NCBI GenBank assembly: GCA_937901905.1
Contig: CALDIF010000066.1
Location: 1 to 64,000, forward strand
Direction of reading: 5' to 3'
DNA from: an uncultured Porphyromonadaceae bacterium
GTDB lineage: Bacteria > Bacteroidota > Bacteroidia > Bacteroidales > Muribaculaceae
Length of the DNA stretch: 64,000 nucleotides
In this document: positions 1 to 9,630 of the stretch, in pieces
How positions within the stretch are numbered: position 1 is the stretch's first letter
Layout: the number at the start of each line of letters is the position of its first letter
Position numbers and translations under genes: made by a program
Notes under the pieces: model-generated
Database searches by the model: none
What the model was told of the DNA's origin: nothing
Seen by the model: only the letters and a program-made list of their open reading frames with translations

Positions 1-1
1 C

Positions 2-670
2 TATGCCGTGCATATTCAGTTGATGGATCAGGGCGTACTGCCTGAGCATATCCTTGTCTCGGGCATTCCGGTACGAAAATCACTTTACGAGCGTTTGGAC
101 AAGGAAGATGCGAAGCGACACCTTGGCCTCACACCGGATTGCAGACATCTTTTGATCATGGGTGGCAGCATGGGCTGCGGCCCGATCCCGCAGCTGCTGG
201 AAGTGCTTTCCTCTGTCGCAGGACAGGATATTGAAATCAGCGTCATCTGCGGCAATAATGGAAATCTATACCGGGAGCTCTTTGATGAATACAGATCTTT
301 CGACCGTATCCATCTTTACGGCTTCGTGCAGGATATATCCCTGATGATGGACTGCGCCGATCTTCTGCTGACGAAGCCGGGCGGAATCAGCACGACCGAA
401 GCCGCAGTCAAGCGTCTTCCTATGGTGCTGGTCAACGCCGTTGCCGGCTGCGAGGCCTACAATCTGAGCTTCTTTGTAGGAAGCGGCGGCGCTGTTTCCG
501 CAGAAACAGAGCATGAGCTGGCGGAAAGCTGCCTCCGTCTTTTACACGATGATAAAGGGCGGACAGCCATGGCGCAGGCGCTGGAAAGAATCATCCTTGG
601 AAATAACAGAGAGGTCATTTATTCTGCTATGAAGCTATTATCGGAAAGGAACTGTGTATGGACGGCATGA
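2..670 (+). CDS. C-terminal part of a UgtP/MGDG-synthase-type glycosyltransferase (5' cut by window edge)
   Basis: Only the C-terminal ~222 residues are present; the frame is open to the window edge, so the start lies outside. Seen: a GIPVR motif early on, the nucleotide-sugar-binding loop MGGSMGCGP, and the acceptor/donor signature TKPGGISTTEA, as in GT28 enzymes related to MurG and to processive diacylglycerol beta-glucosyltransferases (UgtP/YpfP, MGDG synthase). Family knowledge: these move a hexose from a nucleotide sugar to diacylglycerol at the inner face of the membrane, making glycolipids that can anchor lipoteichoic acid. Which glycolipid is made here cannot be read from the fragment. 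It belongs to the left, Firmicutes-like piece. The TGA at 668-670 is followed by a repeat-bearing spacer, so it is probably not co-transcribed with the beta-glucosidase. Confidence 0.8.
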   Translation, partial: YAVHIQLMDQGVLPEHILVSGIPVRKSLYERLDKEDAKRHLGLTPDCRHLLIMGGSMGCGPIPQLLEVLSSVAGQDIEISVICGNNGNLYRELFDEYRSFDRIHLYGFVQDISLMMDCADLLLTKPGGISTTEAAVKRLPMVLVNAVAGCEAYNLSFFVGSGGAVSAETEHELAESCLRLLHDDKGRTAMAQALERIILGNNREVIYSAMKLLSERNCVWTA

Positions 671-700
671 AGCAGGCAATGCCCAAGGTCGAAAGCACAG

Positions 701-773
701 GAGTCGAGGGGACAGGTTCGCTGACTCATTCCCGCGGCTCAGAGTCGAGGGGGGACAGAGTCGAGGGGACAGG
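701..773. repeat. Three direct copies of a 16-bp GAGTCGAGGGGACAGG motif
   Basis: Copies lie at 701-716 (perfect), 742-758 (two extra G) and 758-773 (perfect), with a GC-rich half-palindrome, CCCGCGGCTC, at 731-740 between them. The rest of 671-968 has no convincing gene. Motifs of this GGGGACAGG kind flank REP/IS200-like elements in Clostridia (recollection of family patterns, not checked); no transposase is present here. Confidence 0.6.
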
Positions 774-957
774 GATCCATAATGCTTCTTTCAGTGATGG
801 CTTAAATACCTCTTTATAATACCGGTTGGCCGATATGACGAGCCACAGTAAGGTTCTTTGAACAATCCTTTTCCGCTTGCGCAACAGAAATGACCTCTCC
901 CGCAATCTCCGCTTTCTTTTCCTCCTCTGTTCCTTTATGTTATAGGCAACTAAAACT

Positions 958-963
958 GGGAGG
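958..963 (+). promoter_or_regulatory. Shine-Dalgarno for the GH3 gene
   Basis: GGGAGG lies six bases before the ATG at 969 and fixes the start. A TATAAT at 815-820 could be a -10 box, but its -35 region is poor, so I do not call a promoter. Confidence 0.7.
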
Positions 964-968
964 ATCAT

Positions 969-3900
969 ATGAAAGCGAAAAAAGGTATGTCAAACAAAAT
1001 GTTCAATGGCATCTGGGGCACCGTGACGGCTCTGTTGCTGATTCTGTGCGTTGCCGTTAATGTTGCCGCGGGTATGTTCACCGGTGTGCTGGATAGTTAT
1101 CTGGGCGGTGGAGAAATGACCGTGACCAAAATAGAAGGATCCGAAAATTGGAATTCACAGTATTATCCAACGGAAACAGGCTCCCTTGCGGATGCAAAAG
1201 CTAAGAGCGACATCGTATCCGAGCAGATCACGGATGAGGGGATTGTGTTGCTGAAGAACAACGGTATTCTTCCCCTGGCAGAAAACAGTACGCTCACTCC
1301 GCTTGGATACGGATATCTGAATCCCTCTTATTCCGGCACCGGCGCCGCTGCGTCCAAGGATGACACCATGGTAACGGTTGAGCAGGGCCTTACCGCCTGT
1401 TTTAAAATCAATACGGCAGCTGTTAGAAAAATGGAAGCCGGAACAGCAGTGTCTCCCGACGCGGCAAACGGAACTCCCGCACTGGACTTTGACAAGAGCT
1501 CTCTTCAGGCAAACAGTTCCGGTAAAGCTGCAATGCTCTGGGAGTACCCGCTTTCCACTTATACAGGCATTGAAAAGGAGATCGAGGGGACGACCGGCAT
1601 TGTTTTCATCCGCAGGACCGGTTCCGAGGGATTTGACAAACGCTTTTATGCCTATGATGACGGCACGCCGCACTACCTTGCCCTGTCCCGGCAGGAAAAG
1701 GAACTGATCCGTTTCGCGAAGGAGCAATGCGGTTCTGTCATCGTCGTTCTGAACACTGCGAATGCGATGGAGCTTTCCCCTCTCATGCAAGGCGAATATG
1801 AAGCTGATGCGATTCTGTGGATCGGAACGGCCGGTTCCAGAGGGTTTGCGTCACTCGGCAAAATTCTTTGCGGAAAGGTCAACCCTTCAGGAAGACTCGC
1901 CGATATTTACCCCGTTGACTTCACTGCTGACCCCACTTATGCAAACTTCGGCGCTTATTCCTATGTCAACTCGGATGTCACCGACACCAGCCGCGTAGGC
2001 AATCAGGGCACTGTGCCGAGAAAATTTGTGGAATATGAAGAAGGCATTTACCTCGGCTATCGCTACTATGAAACCGCAAACCTTGTCAATCCCGATTTTG
2101 TTTACGGCGAGCTTGACGGTCGCGGGGCGGCGGCCACAGTCGGCGCTGTCGCATATCCTTTCGGGTATGGGCTTTCCTATACCTCCTTTGAGCAGAAAAT
2201 TATCAATTTTGACGACAAAAAAGACACCGTTACCGTTGAGGTGGAGGTAAAGAACACCGGAGACATTGCCGGTAAGGAAGTCATCCAGCTGTATTATAAT
2301 CCGCCGTATACAGAGTATGACAGGGAAAACAAAATTGAGAAAGCTGCCGCGAATCTGATCGGTTTTGCGAAAACCTCTCTGCTTGCCCCCGGCGCCTCCG
2401 AAACTGTCACCATCCGTTTTGAAAAAGAAGAGATGAGCTCCTACAGCTATCTGCATGCCAACAGCGACGGAACGATCGGCTGTTATCTTCTGGAGGCGGG
2501 AAACTATTCGATCGATTTAAAGAACAACTCTCACGACCTGATCGAATCGAGAACTGCTACAGTTTCCAAGACTGTATATTATGAGGGTGAAAACGCGCGC
2601 GGCAGCGAAAAAGAAGCGCAGTCTCAGCTGAATGAAGAAGGAGAAGCCGTGCTTCTCGGGAACAGAGACTATCAGGCAGCAAGCAACCGGTTTGATACAC
2701 TGAATGCCTATATGCAGACAGAGGATGTCACCAATCTTTCCCGCAGCGACTGGGCGGGGACACAGCCGACTGCTCCGGACAACCGGGAAAAGGAAGCGCC
2801 GCAGCTTGCACTGGACGAGTTTGAGCGCATGGCCAATTACAGCCCCTCTGCTGATGTCCTGCTCGGCAACAGCGAGGAAAGCCTTGTCTACGCATCCGAA
2901 CCGGTGAAAAGCGGTTGCGAAAACGGTATGACGCTGATTGATCTCCGCGCTGTTCCGTATGACGATGAAAAATGGGATCTCCTTCTGGATGAAATTGACT
3001 GGAGCCGGGATCAGGCCGAGATACAGGAGCTCCTGTATGTAGCCGCCTTTCAGACGCGCCCTGTGACTTCTCTCGGCAAACCGGCGACTGTTGACAAAGA
3101 CGGGGCAATGGGCTGGAGCACTGAAGGCGCTTCCTGCTGGGCCTCGGCAAACCTGATCGCCTGCACCTGGAATGTTGATCTGCTTTATGAAATGGGCAAG
3201 TGCATCGGAGAGGAAGGCCTTCAGTCGGGGATCAATGGCTGGTATGCTCCGGCGGTGAATATCCACCGTTCCCCTTTCGCCGGCAGAAACTATGAATACT
3301 ATTCGGAGGATGGCTTCCTTTCCGGCAAGCTGGCGGCCGCTGCAGTAAGCGGTGCCGGAGAAAAAGGAGTTTTCTCCTATCTCAAGCATATGGTTCTGAA
3401 CGATCAGGAAACCTACAGGGCGCTTTTTCTGGCGACATGGGCCACCGAGCAGGCTGTACGGGAAATCTATTTAAAGCCGTTTGAAATCTGCATTAAAGAA
3501 GCAAAAAGCGCCATCCGCTATATCTCGGACGATCAGGGAACCATCAGCCAAAAGGTCATCCGCTCCGCTACAGGCATCATGTCTTCCCAGAACTGCATAG
3601 GCGGTATCATCGGGTTTGCCCATTACGGCATGCTGACTGGTGTGCTCCGCGACGAATGGGGCTTTACCGGTGCTGTCGTGACAGATCTTTATCCCTCCAC
3701 TATGGCAGCCATGCGTGACATGTCATTGAGAGCCGGAACAGACATGTTCATGAATACAAACGGTACCTATGCGGAAGACTATGACAGCGACACCGCAAAG
3801 AGCTGCATGCGCAATGCCATTCACAACATTGCCTATATGACTGTAAACTCCAACGCCATGAACGGGGTTACTCCCGGTTCCTCCTTCAGCTACGGTATGA

Positions 3901-4004
3901 GTCCGTGGAGATGGCTGCAGTATGGATTGACAGCTCTTCTGGCCGGGCTGGCTGTTATGCTTGTTGTGATCATGATCCGCAGAACAAAAAAGAACAAAAC
4001 CTGA
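969..4004 (+). CDS. Circularly permuted GH3 beta-glucosidase, membrane anchored at both ends
   Basis: The 1011-aa protein should hydrolyse beta-glucosides outside the cell. The domain order is the reverse of common GH3 enzymes. After an N-terminal membrane helix (about 12-36) comes the GH3 C-terminal alpha/beta domain (LLKNNGILPL near 95-104, ending about 315), then the fibronectin-III-like domain (about 355-505, starting near YPFGYGLSYTSFE). The (beta/alpha)8 catalytic domain is last (about 690-960). Active-site motifs are present: NIHRSPFAGRNYEYYSEDG near 763-781, KHMVLNDQE at about 807, and the nucleophile Asp906 in VVTDL. A second membrane helix (about 982-1002) is followed by RRTKKNKT. 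Positive charges flank both helices on the side predicted to be cytoplasmic, so the enzyme would be held outside with both ends inside. Permuted GH3 enzymes are known from rumen Firmicutes such as Butyrivibrio and Ruminococcus. With the regulators and GPH symporter downstream it fits a glucoside-use cluster (inference). Confidence 0.9.
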   Translation: MKAKKGMSNKMFNGIWGTVTALLLILCVAVNVAAGMFTGVLDSYLGGGEMTVTKIEGSENWNSQYYPTETGSLADAKAKSDIVSEQITDEGIVLLKNNGILPLAENSTLTPLGYGYLNPSYSGTGAAASKDDTMVTVEQGLTACFKINTAAVRKMEAGTAVSPDAANGTPALDFDKSSLQANSSGKAAMLWEYPLSTYTGIEKEIEGTTGIVFIRRTGSEGFDKRFYAYDDGTPHYLALSRQEKELIRFAKEQCGSVIVVLNTANAMELSPLMQGEYEADAILWIGTAGSRGFASLGKILCGKVNPSGRLADIYPVDFTADPTYANFGAYSYVNSDVTDTSRVGNQGTVPRKFVEYEEGIYLGYRYYETANLVNPDFVYGELDGRGAAATVGAVAYPFGYGLSYTSFEQKIINFDDKKDTVTVEVEVKNTGDIAGKEVIQLYYNPPYTEYDRENKIEKAAANLIGFAKTSLLAPGASETVTIRFEKEEMSSYSYLHANSDGTIGCYLLEAGNYSIDLKNNSHDLIESRTATVSKTVYYEGENARGSEKEAQSQLNEEGEAVLLGNRDYQAASNRFDTLNAYMQTEDVTNLSRSDWAGTQPTAPDNREKEAPQLALDEFERMANYSPSADVLLGNSEESLVYASEPVKSGCENGMTLIDLRAVPYDDEKWDLLLDEIDWSRDQAEIQELLYVAAFQTRPVTSLGKPATVDKDGAMGWSTEGASCWASANLIACTWNVDLLYEMGKCIGEEGLQSGINGWYAPAVNIHRSPFAGRNYEYYSEDGFLSGKLAAAAVSGAGEKGVFSYLKHMVLNDQETYRALFLATWATEQAVREIYLKPFEICIKEAKSAIRYISDDQGTISQKVIRSATGIMSSQNCIGGIIGFAHYGMLTGVLRDEWGFTGAVVTDLYPSTMAAMRDMSLRAGTDMFMNTNGTYAEDYDSDTAKSCMRNAIHNIAYMTVNSNAMNGVTPGSSFSYGMSPWRWLQYGLTALLAGLAVMLVVIMIRRTKKNKT

Positions 4005-4020
4005 ATCACTCCTCCTCTTT

Positions 4021-4062
4021 TACAGCCGGGCAGCACAAATTCCCTCCCGGCTGTAATTTTTA
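4021..4062 (+). terminator. Rho-independent terminator after the GH3 gene
   Basis: The arms TACAGCCGGG (4021-4030) and CCCGGCTGTA (4046-4055) form a perfect 10-bp stem, followed by ATTTTTAT. It lies 17 bases after the GH3 stop and separates that gene from the regulator pair. Confidence 0.85.
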
Positions 4063-4134
4063 TAGCTGACTTTTTCTTCACGGAATGATATACTTTTATG
4101 ACATACCCCCGGATTTGAGGAAAGGAACGAAGAA

Positions 4135-4851
4135 ATGGTTCGTATCGCAATTGTCGATGACGACAGCAGGGATATTGAATTGTCGTCAGCATTTATCGCG
4201 AGATATTTCAGCAACAGTGGACAGCTCTTCAGACTCAGTACCTTCACGGATGGCCTGTTCTTTATGAATGACTATAAACCGGTTTATGATATTGTTTTTA
4301 TGGACATCGATATGCCGCTTTCAAACGGCATGGATGTTGCCAGAAAACTGCGGCTGAAGGACGCTTCCGTGATCCTGGTTTTCATGACCAATCTTGCCCA
4401 GTATGCCGCCGAGGGATATGACGTGGACGCTGTGGGCTTTCTGGTCAAGCCGATTGATTACTTCAGCTTTGAACTGAAAATGCGTAAGGCTCTCCATATA
4501 CTGGAGAGCCGGAAGGATGTCCATTTTCTGATGAATCTCAACAGCGGTGAAGGCATCAGCAGAAAGCTGATTTCAGCCGGCGACATCTGCTATCTTGAAG
4601 TATTGGATCACAATGTCACTGTCCATACAGAAAAGGAACGATATGTGATATGGAGCAGTCTGAAGGAGTGCGCCGACAGGCTGAAAGACGCACACTTCTC
4701 CTTTATCAGCAGATACACGCTTGTTAATCTGAAATATGTGGAGAGGATCGAATCAGATCACCTCATTGTTCACGGTGAGCGCCTTTCTCTCAGCAGATCG
4801 AAAAGAAAAGCTTTTCTGCAGGAACTGACTGCCTTTTACGGAGGAATATAA
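4135..4851 (+). CDS. LytTR-family response regulator
   Basis: The 238-aa protein has an N-terminal receiver domain with the acidic pocket Asp8-Asp10, phospho-acceptor Asp57 (FMDIDMP) and Lys105 (VKPID). A C-terminal LytTR DNA-binding domain (about 135-236) contains the FSFISRYTLVNLKYV and LSLSRSKRKAF segments usual for the family. Such regulators bind direct repeats upstream of target genes when phosphorylated. The GGAAAGGA Shine-Dalgarno supports ATG 4135. The stop codon (4849-4851) directly touches the ATG of the sensor kinase, so the two are translationally linked and form a pair. The likely target is the adjoining GH3 gene or the symporter (inference). Confidence 0.92.
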   Translation: MVRIAIVDDDSRDIELSSAFIARYFSNSGQLFRLSTFTDGLFFMNDYKPVYDIVFMDIDMPLSNGMDVARKLRLKDASVILVFMTNLAQYAAEGYDVDAVGFLVKPIDYFSFELKMRKALHILESRKDVHFLMNLNSGEGISRKLISAGDICYLEVLDHNVTVHTEKERYVIWSSLKECADRLKDAHFSFISRYTLVNLKYVERIESDHLIVHGERLSLSRSKRKAFLQELTAFYGGI

Positions 4852-6183
4852 ATGCTTGACTTTCGGCAAAGCTTCTTTTTCCTGGAGCTGCTTGCTGCCG
4901 CACCGATTTTTTGCTCCAATATGAAGCCGGGCAGCCGGTCGCCTTTAACAGGATTGCTTGTGATCCTCTCATCTTTCCTGCTGTCCAGTCTGTCTGTTTT
5001 CTACCGTTTTCAGTCATACGGTTTTGCCGGCAAAATTATGTGGGTCGGATATTATCTTCTGATCTTCTGCCTGATGGCTGCTGTCGTTCTCTGCTATCGC
5101 AAAGCCACGGTGATGGAGCTTCTGGTTGTTGCAGTCCTTTCCTATTCCGCTCAGCATCTCGGTTATAACATCTGGATGCTGATTGCCATCGGCACGCATC
5201 TCCCCCTGTCTATCGAAACGGTTTTTTCCGCTCCTTATCTCCTGCTTCAGGCGGCATGTTACCTCGCCGTTTATCTGACGCTCTATTTCACTGTCGGCAG
5301 GCAGTTCGAAATTGACAGCACCAAAATCCGAAACCGTCGGCAATGGCTGCTGTCCTGCTTTTCCCTTCTTTTCATCGCGATCGCGTTCAATCTGTTTTTT
5401 ATTCCGGCGGACGGAAATGCCCGTTTCAGCCTTTTTTTTATCGATTCCATCTGTACGCTTTTCGGGATTGTCACTATCTGCCTGATCACGAAGCGCGACG
5501 CGCTGGAAAACGACCTTGCCCTCATGGGGCAGATCTGGCGGCTTCGGCAGGAGCACTACGAAATCACAAAAGAAAGCATGGATATCATCAATGTCAAATG
5601 CCATGATATGCAGAAAGCAATCTCTTCTCTGTATGTAAACCGTGCCGGCCCTATGGATCAGGATACTCTGGATGAAATTCGGAACAGTATCAGGATTTAC
5701 GACGCCGTATTCCATACCGGAAATGAAGCGCTGGATGTGCTGTTGACAGAAAAAAGCTTTCTCTGCAGGAATGACGATATCCGTTTCACCTGCGCCGTGG
5801 ACGGCGGCGCGGTGGATTTCATGAGCACGGCGGATATTTACGCGCTCTTCGGCAACATCCTCGATAACGCCATTGAAGCCGTGCGCCTGCTCCCGCGGGA
5901 GGAGGACAGCCGCAGGGTAATTGACTGCACCATCCGTGCAAAGAACAGCTTCCTGGTTATTCAGGAACAGAATTACTATGACGGCGTACTGAAAATAAAA
6001 AGCGGTTTTCCCGTTACCTGCAAGCAGGATACGAATTATCACGGTTTCGGCATGAAGAGCATTCAGTTGGTCGTGGATAAATACGGCGGGAATCTCTCTT
6101 TTTCCGCCAATGAAAATATCTTTGTGCTGGATATTCTGATCCCCATTGAAAAAAGGGAAAGTGACAGTGAAAGAAAATGCTGA
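4852..6183 (+). CDS. GHKL-type sensor histidine kinase, partner of the LytTR regulator
   Basis: The 443-aa membrane kinase resembles the AgrC/GHKL family. The N-terminal half (about 1-215) holds around six hydrophobic helices and no separate sensor domain. The H-box is VKCHDMQKAI with His251 the likely phospho-acceptor; the N-box NILDNAIEA has Asn335 and Asn339; a G-box HGFGMKSI lies near 397. Kinases of this class often sense peptides or membrane signals and pair with LytTR regulators, as the gene order here shows. The Shine-Dalgarno GGAGGA sits inside the end of the regulator gene. The ligand cannot be inferred, though the neighbouring glucosidase and symporter suggest carbohydrate-linked control. 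Confidence 0.9.
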   Translation: MLDFRQSFFFLELLAAAPIFCSNMKPGSRSPLTGLLVILSSFLLSSLSVFYRFQSYGFAGKIMWVGYYLLIFCLMAAVVLCYRKATVMELLVVAVLSYSAQHLGYNIWMLIAIGTHLPLSIETVFSAPYLLLQAACYLAVYLTLYFTVGRQFEIDSTKIRNRRQWLLSCFSLLFIAIAFNLFFIPADGNARFSLFFIDSICTLFGIVTICLITKRDALENDLALMGQIWRLRQEHYEITKESMDIINVKCHDMQKAISSLYVNRAGPMDQDTLDEIRNSIRIYDAVFHTGNEALDVLLTEKSFLCRNDDIRFTCAVDGGAVDFMSTADIYALFGNILDNAIEAVRLLPREEDSRRVIDCTIRAKNSFLVIQEQNYYDGVLKIKSGFPVTCKQDTNYHGFGMKSIQLVVDKYGGNLSFSANENIFVLDILIPIEKRESDSERKC

Positions 6184-6244
6184 AAACAGCAGAATTTAAA
6201 ACGGAAAGCCTTATTTTTTTATACTTGCGAATTTGGAGGAGACC

Positions 6245-7036
6245 ATGAAAAAAGACGGTTTTCTTAACAAACTCCCGCCCGGCCTGATCAAAGCCGATCA
6301 GGTTACGATCATCCCGGAGGCGGCGCTTGGCTATCTCGTCGGTCCTGCGCTGGCGGCTACGGCTAACGCAGTTCTTGCCAACTACTTCAACGCCTATATG
6401 TCCAACGTTTTGAATATCAACCGTTGGGCGAGTTGGTTTTTTACCTGGATCCCCGTGATTTCCGTGGTGTTTGTCATTCTCGGTAATATTCTGGTTGGGA
6501 GGCTGGTGGACAAGAACATCACGCGGGCAGGAAAAGCGCGGCCTCTGATCCTGCTCTCTGTCCCGCTGAGCATTCTTGGGCTGCTCGTCCTGTTCGTACT
6601 TTCCCCCTATGTCAACGAGACCATGCCGGAGAAACAGTCGGCGGCGCTCGTCCTTCTGGCGATTGGCTATATTCTGTGGTTTGCTGTAGCCTACCCGATG
6701 TATTCCACCCCGCATGCGGCGTTGGTGGGCCTCTCCACCCGCAGCAGCAAAGATCGCGGTTTGCTTGCTGCCATCTCCAACGCCAGCGCTATGGCTGCCA
6801 TGGGGATCGCAAGCATGGTGTTGCCTTTCTTCCTGCGGTTACTGTTTGTATATGATATGAATCCTTCCGCAGGAAGCCCTGTATATAACGACGCCGGTGC
6901 GATCGAGTATTATACAGATGCTTCCGGCGCGGTAATCTATGATGGCCTTGCATCCTATCAGCACTGGAAAATTTTCGTGATTGCGCTGATGATCACAACA
7001 ATTATCGGTGCCATCGCCGAATATCTTTTCACGCGC
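6245..7036 (+). pseudogene. GPH-family (MelB/XynP-like) sugar:cation symporter, truncated at the contig junction
   Basis: ATG 6245 follows GGAGGA at 6235-6240; a TTG at 6233 in frame is less likely. About 263 residues of real sequence remain, carrying hydrophobic helices and family hallmarks of glycoside-pentoside-hexuronide symporters (GKARPLIL loop near residue 100, WFAVAYPMYSTPHAAL near 145, IGAIAEYLFTRERV near the break). Full proteins are about 450-500 aa, so roughly half is missing. Past about 7036 the frame reads the antisense of a Bacteroidales helicase and loses its membrane character, although it stays open to 7168. The gene was probably intact in its own genome and is broken only by the join. 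With the GH3 enzyme it would import the released sugars (inference). Confidence 0.85.
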
Positions 7037-7050
7037 GAGCGCGTCGATGA
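7025..7050. other. Junction between Firmicutes-like and Bacteroidales-like DNA (probable chimera)
   Basis: Within this interval the plus-strand symporter and the minus-strand helicase both change from family-like to shadow sequence. The shared stretch ACGCGCGAGCGCGTC makes sense in both genes (TRERV of the symporter; DALAR of the helicase), so a short microhomology probably bridged them. Promoter style and Shine-Dalgarno use also change here. Confidence 0.85.
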
Positions 7051-9127
7051 ACTCGCGCAACAAACCGTATTGCCGCTGCTCGCGACGACGTTGACGTGCC
7101 ACGGCATCGCGCTTGGCAACGCGGTCGTCGTCATTGTCGCCGGCATCGTCCTCGTTGACATCGTATAGCGTCAGGTCGACAAAACGCAACAGACCTATTA
7201 TCATGTTAACGCTCGCCGACATCTTGAGCATCATCGCTTCGTCGCTTGCGACAGCGATGAGCAAGTCGTCACGACCGGCACGGTGCATGGCGTCGTTGTG
7301 CTTCATTATCGCCTCGACCGCCTTGCGCCCCTCGTTGTTGGTGTCGGTGAGTATGCCTATGCTTTTCCATGAGCCGAGGCGTTTGTGCAGCGACAACAGG
7401 TAGGCCGGCAACATCGCCGACGGGTCAACCGCGCTCTTCGTGACCACGGTCACGAGTCCGTAACCGTCCTTGTCCTTGCGCTCGTCAACCCGTTGCACGT
7501 ACTCGGGGTGGTGACGGTCGGGACCCACGTAGGTGCGGTGCAGCACCTTGTCGTCGGGGAACGCGGCGAGCAGGTGGCGCAACACGGTGTTGTTGAAGGT
7601 CACCACGTTGCGACGGCTTCGATAGTTGGTCTCGAGGGTCGAGGTGACACAACGTCCTGCCATGTCGCGCTCCAACTCCTCGCGAAACAGTGCCGGCTCG
7701 GCGTTGCGAAAACGATATATCGCCTGCTTGCTGTCGCCGATAATGAGGTTGGTGGCACTCTCGCGCTGCGACAACGCCTCGTCGAGCAGCGGCTTGAAGT
7801 TGCCGTATTGGGCGCGACTCGTGTCTTGAAACTCGTCTATCATGTAACTGTCGAGCACGGTGCCCACGCGCTCGTACATGAACGGCACGTCGTCCTTGCT
7901 GCCTATCACGTGCTGCAACAACTCGTTGGTGTCCGAGATTAACACCGCGTTGCTCGTCTCCAACACTTCGCGCATCGACCGGTCAAGCATGCCTATCAGC
8001 GCCACTACGCCCAACCTACTGTGCAACGCCTCCAACGCCCTGAGCCGGAACACCGTTTCGCGCACGCCCGTCAAGTCGCGGTGCAGGCTCACGACATCAT
8101 AGTCGGGCAAGGGGTCGTTTTTCAAATTTTTGCTCGTCGGCTTCAGGAACAGCCCCTCCACGTCACCCGTGGTGAACTCGCCGGTAAAAAATTTGCCGAG
8201 GCTCTTTTTGCCTGTCAACAATGCTTTGGCATTATCATAGTCCAGCAATGCGTTGAGCGCGCCTTTGCCGTTGACGTGTATCGGCTTCAAGCCGTGAGCC
8301 GACAGGATATTCCGCACCATTGCCGACAGGTCGAGCGCCTGCAACGGCTTGATGCGCGCCATCACAGCGTCGGCAAACGCGCTGATATACTGCAACTGCG
8401 GCTCGGCATCGGCTTCGGGCCGACGGCTGCCGAAGAAGTATTCGCGCAACTCGTCGATGTGGGCGCGAAACAACTCGAGGTTCAACAAGCGGCACAGCGT
8501 GCGCAGTGTGTTGCCCTCGTAGAGCGACTTCCAGTTCTTGCCGGCGGCAATCTCGTTATCCATACACTGCTTCACCCATCTCACCACGTTGCGATAACGC
8601 TTGTCACCGCCACTCACACCCAACTCGAGCAGGAAGTTATTTACCGCCACAGCCTCCACGTAGGCGGCATCGACCTGCAGGTCGTAGTCGCTGTCGCGGT
8701 CGAGTTCGTGGGCAAAGGCTCGCAACACGGTCTGGAAGAACGCGTCTATCGTACTCACGTTGAACATGTTGTAGTTGAGCAGCAACTCGCTCAGCGCGGT
8801 CGATGCGCGCTGCTGCAAGATCACCGTCACGTCACCGTCACACCGCAACGCGCCCGCAAAGTCCTTGTAGTAGTTGCTCGCGGTGGGGGTCATGGCGAGC
8901 GTGTATAGTTCGTCCACGATGCGACGTTTCATCTCGTCGGTGGCCTTGTTGGTGAAGGTGATGGCGAGAATGTGACGGTGTCGGTTGGCATCGCGGCGCA
9001 CTTCGAGGGTGTGACTGCCGTCGCTATGGTCGGTGCGCTTGAACAGCAGTTGCTCTATGTACAGTTTGGCGAGGTTATAGGTCTTTCCGCTACCCGCGCT
9101 CGCCTTTATAAGTTGCAGTCCGTTCAT
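7038..9127 (-). CDS. UvrD/RecB-type ATP-dependent helicase-nuclease subunit, C-terminus lost at the junction
   Basis: About 696 residues remain of a family usually over 1000 aa in Bacteroidales. Visible SF1 helicase motifs: Walker A ASAGSGKT (Lys15), AITFTNKATDEMKRR (motif Ia region, about 55-70), Walker B/II DEFQDTSRAQY (about 430), IGDSKQAIYRFRNAE (motif III, about 470), and ETNYRSRRNV (motif IV, about 505). The protein is expected to unwind DNA ends in RecBCD/AddAB-like recombinational repair. The C-terminal helicase motifs and any nuclease domain would lie beyond the break. After LREFIDALARE the frame continues into antisense of the Firmicutes transporter. A Bacteroidota-type -7 box lies 127 bases upstream. 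Confidence 0.85.
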
Positions 9128-9253
9128 CAGGTTGTATATTTCACAGGGTAAAGCAGTTGCTTGAGAATGTATGGTTTACGGTCTTTTCAAGGCTGCACCG
9201 CATTGTATTGTCGCGAATTGTCGAGAGCCATAGGTTACAATAGACACTCGGCG

Positions 9254-9261
9254 CAAAAATA
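9254..9261 (-). promoter_or_regulatory. Putative -7 box (TATTTTTG) for the helicase gene
   Basis: It matches the Bacteroidota TAnnTTTG consensus on the minus strand and predicts a leader of about 120 nt. No clear -33 TTTG was found. It stands 43 bases from the divergent ferredoxin box. Confidence 0.4.
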
Positions 9262-9304
9262 CAAAAAAAATGCGTTCGGTAGTGGCAATTTCAAAAAAAA
9301 CAAT

Positions 9305-9312
9305 TAATTTTG
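9305..9312 (+). promoter_or_regulatory. Putative -7 box (TAATTTTG) for the ferredoxin gene
   Basis: A TAnnTTTG match on the plus strand, about 55 bases before ATG 9367, giving a leader near 50 nt. Confidence 0.5.
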
Positions 9313-9339
9313 CGCATTGTTTACTCTATATCATTTTAA

Positions 9340-9534
<195 letters not shown>

Positions 9535-9556
9535 TCCCACTTTTTATTGACAATTT

Positions 9557-9594
9557 AACGCGCGAGGCGACCGTATCGGGACGCCTCGCGCGTT
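9557..9594 (+). terminator. 13-bp perfect hairpin after the ferredoxin gene
   Basis: Arms AACGCGCGAGGCG (9557-9569) and CGCCTCGCGCGTT (9582-9594) pair fully around a 12-base loop. No long T-run follows on the plus strand. Confidence 0.7.
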
Positions 9595-9630
9595 CGTTGT
9601 ATTGGGGGGGGGAGAGAACATAATCTGACG

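Noticed and set aside
701..773. Short repeats considered as a CRISPR array
   Set aside because: Units are 16 bp, irregularly spaced, and no cas genes are near.
2517..3389. 290-codon minus-strand frame inside the GH3 gene
   Set aside because: No motifs, overlaps a complete GH3 domain, and has no ribosome site in a region where real genes have one.
8021..8908. 295-codon plus-strand frame over the helicase
   Set aside because: His/Gln/Val-rich antisense shadow; the helicase motifs on the other strand are unambiguous.
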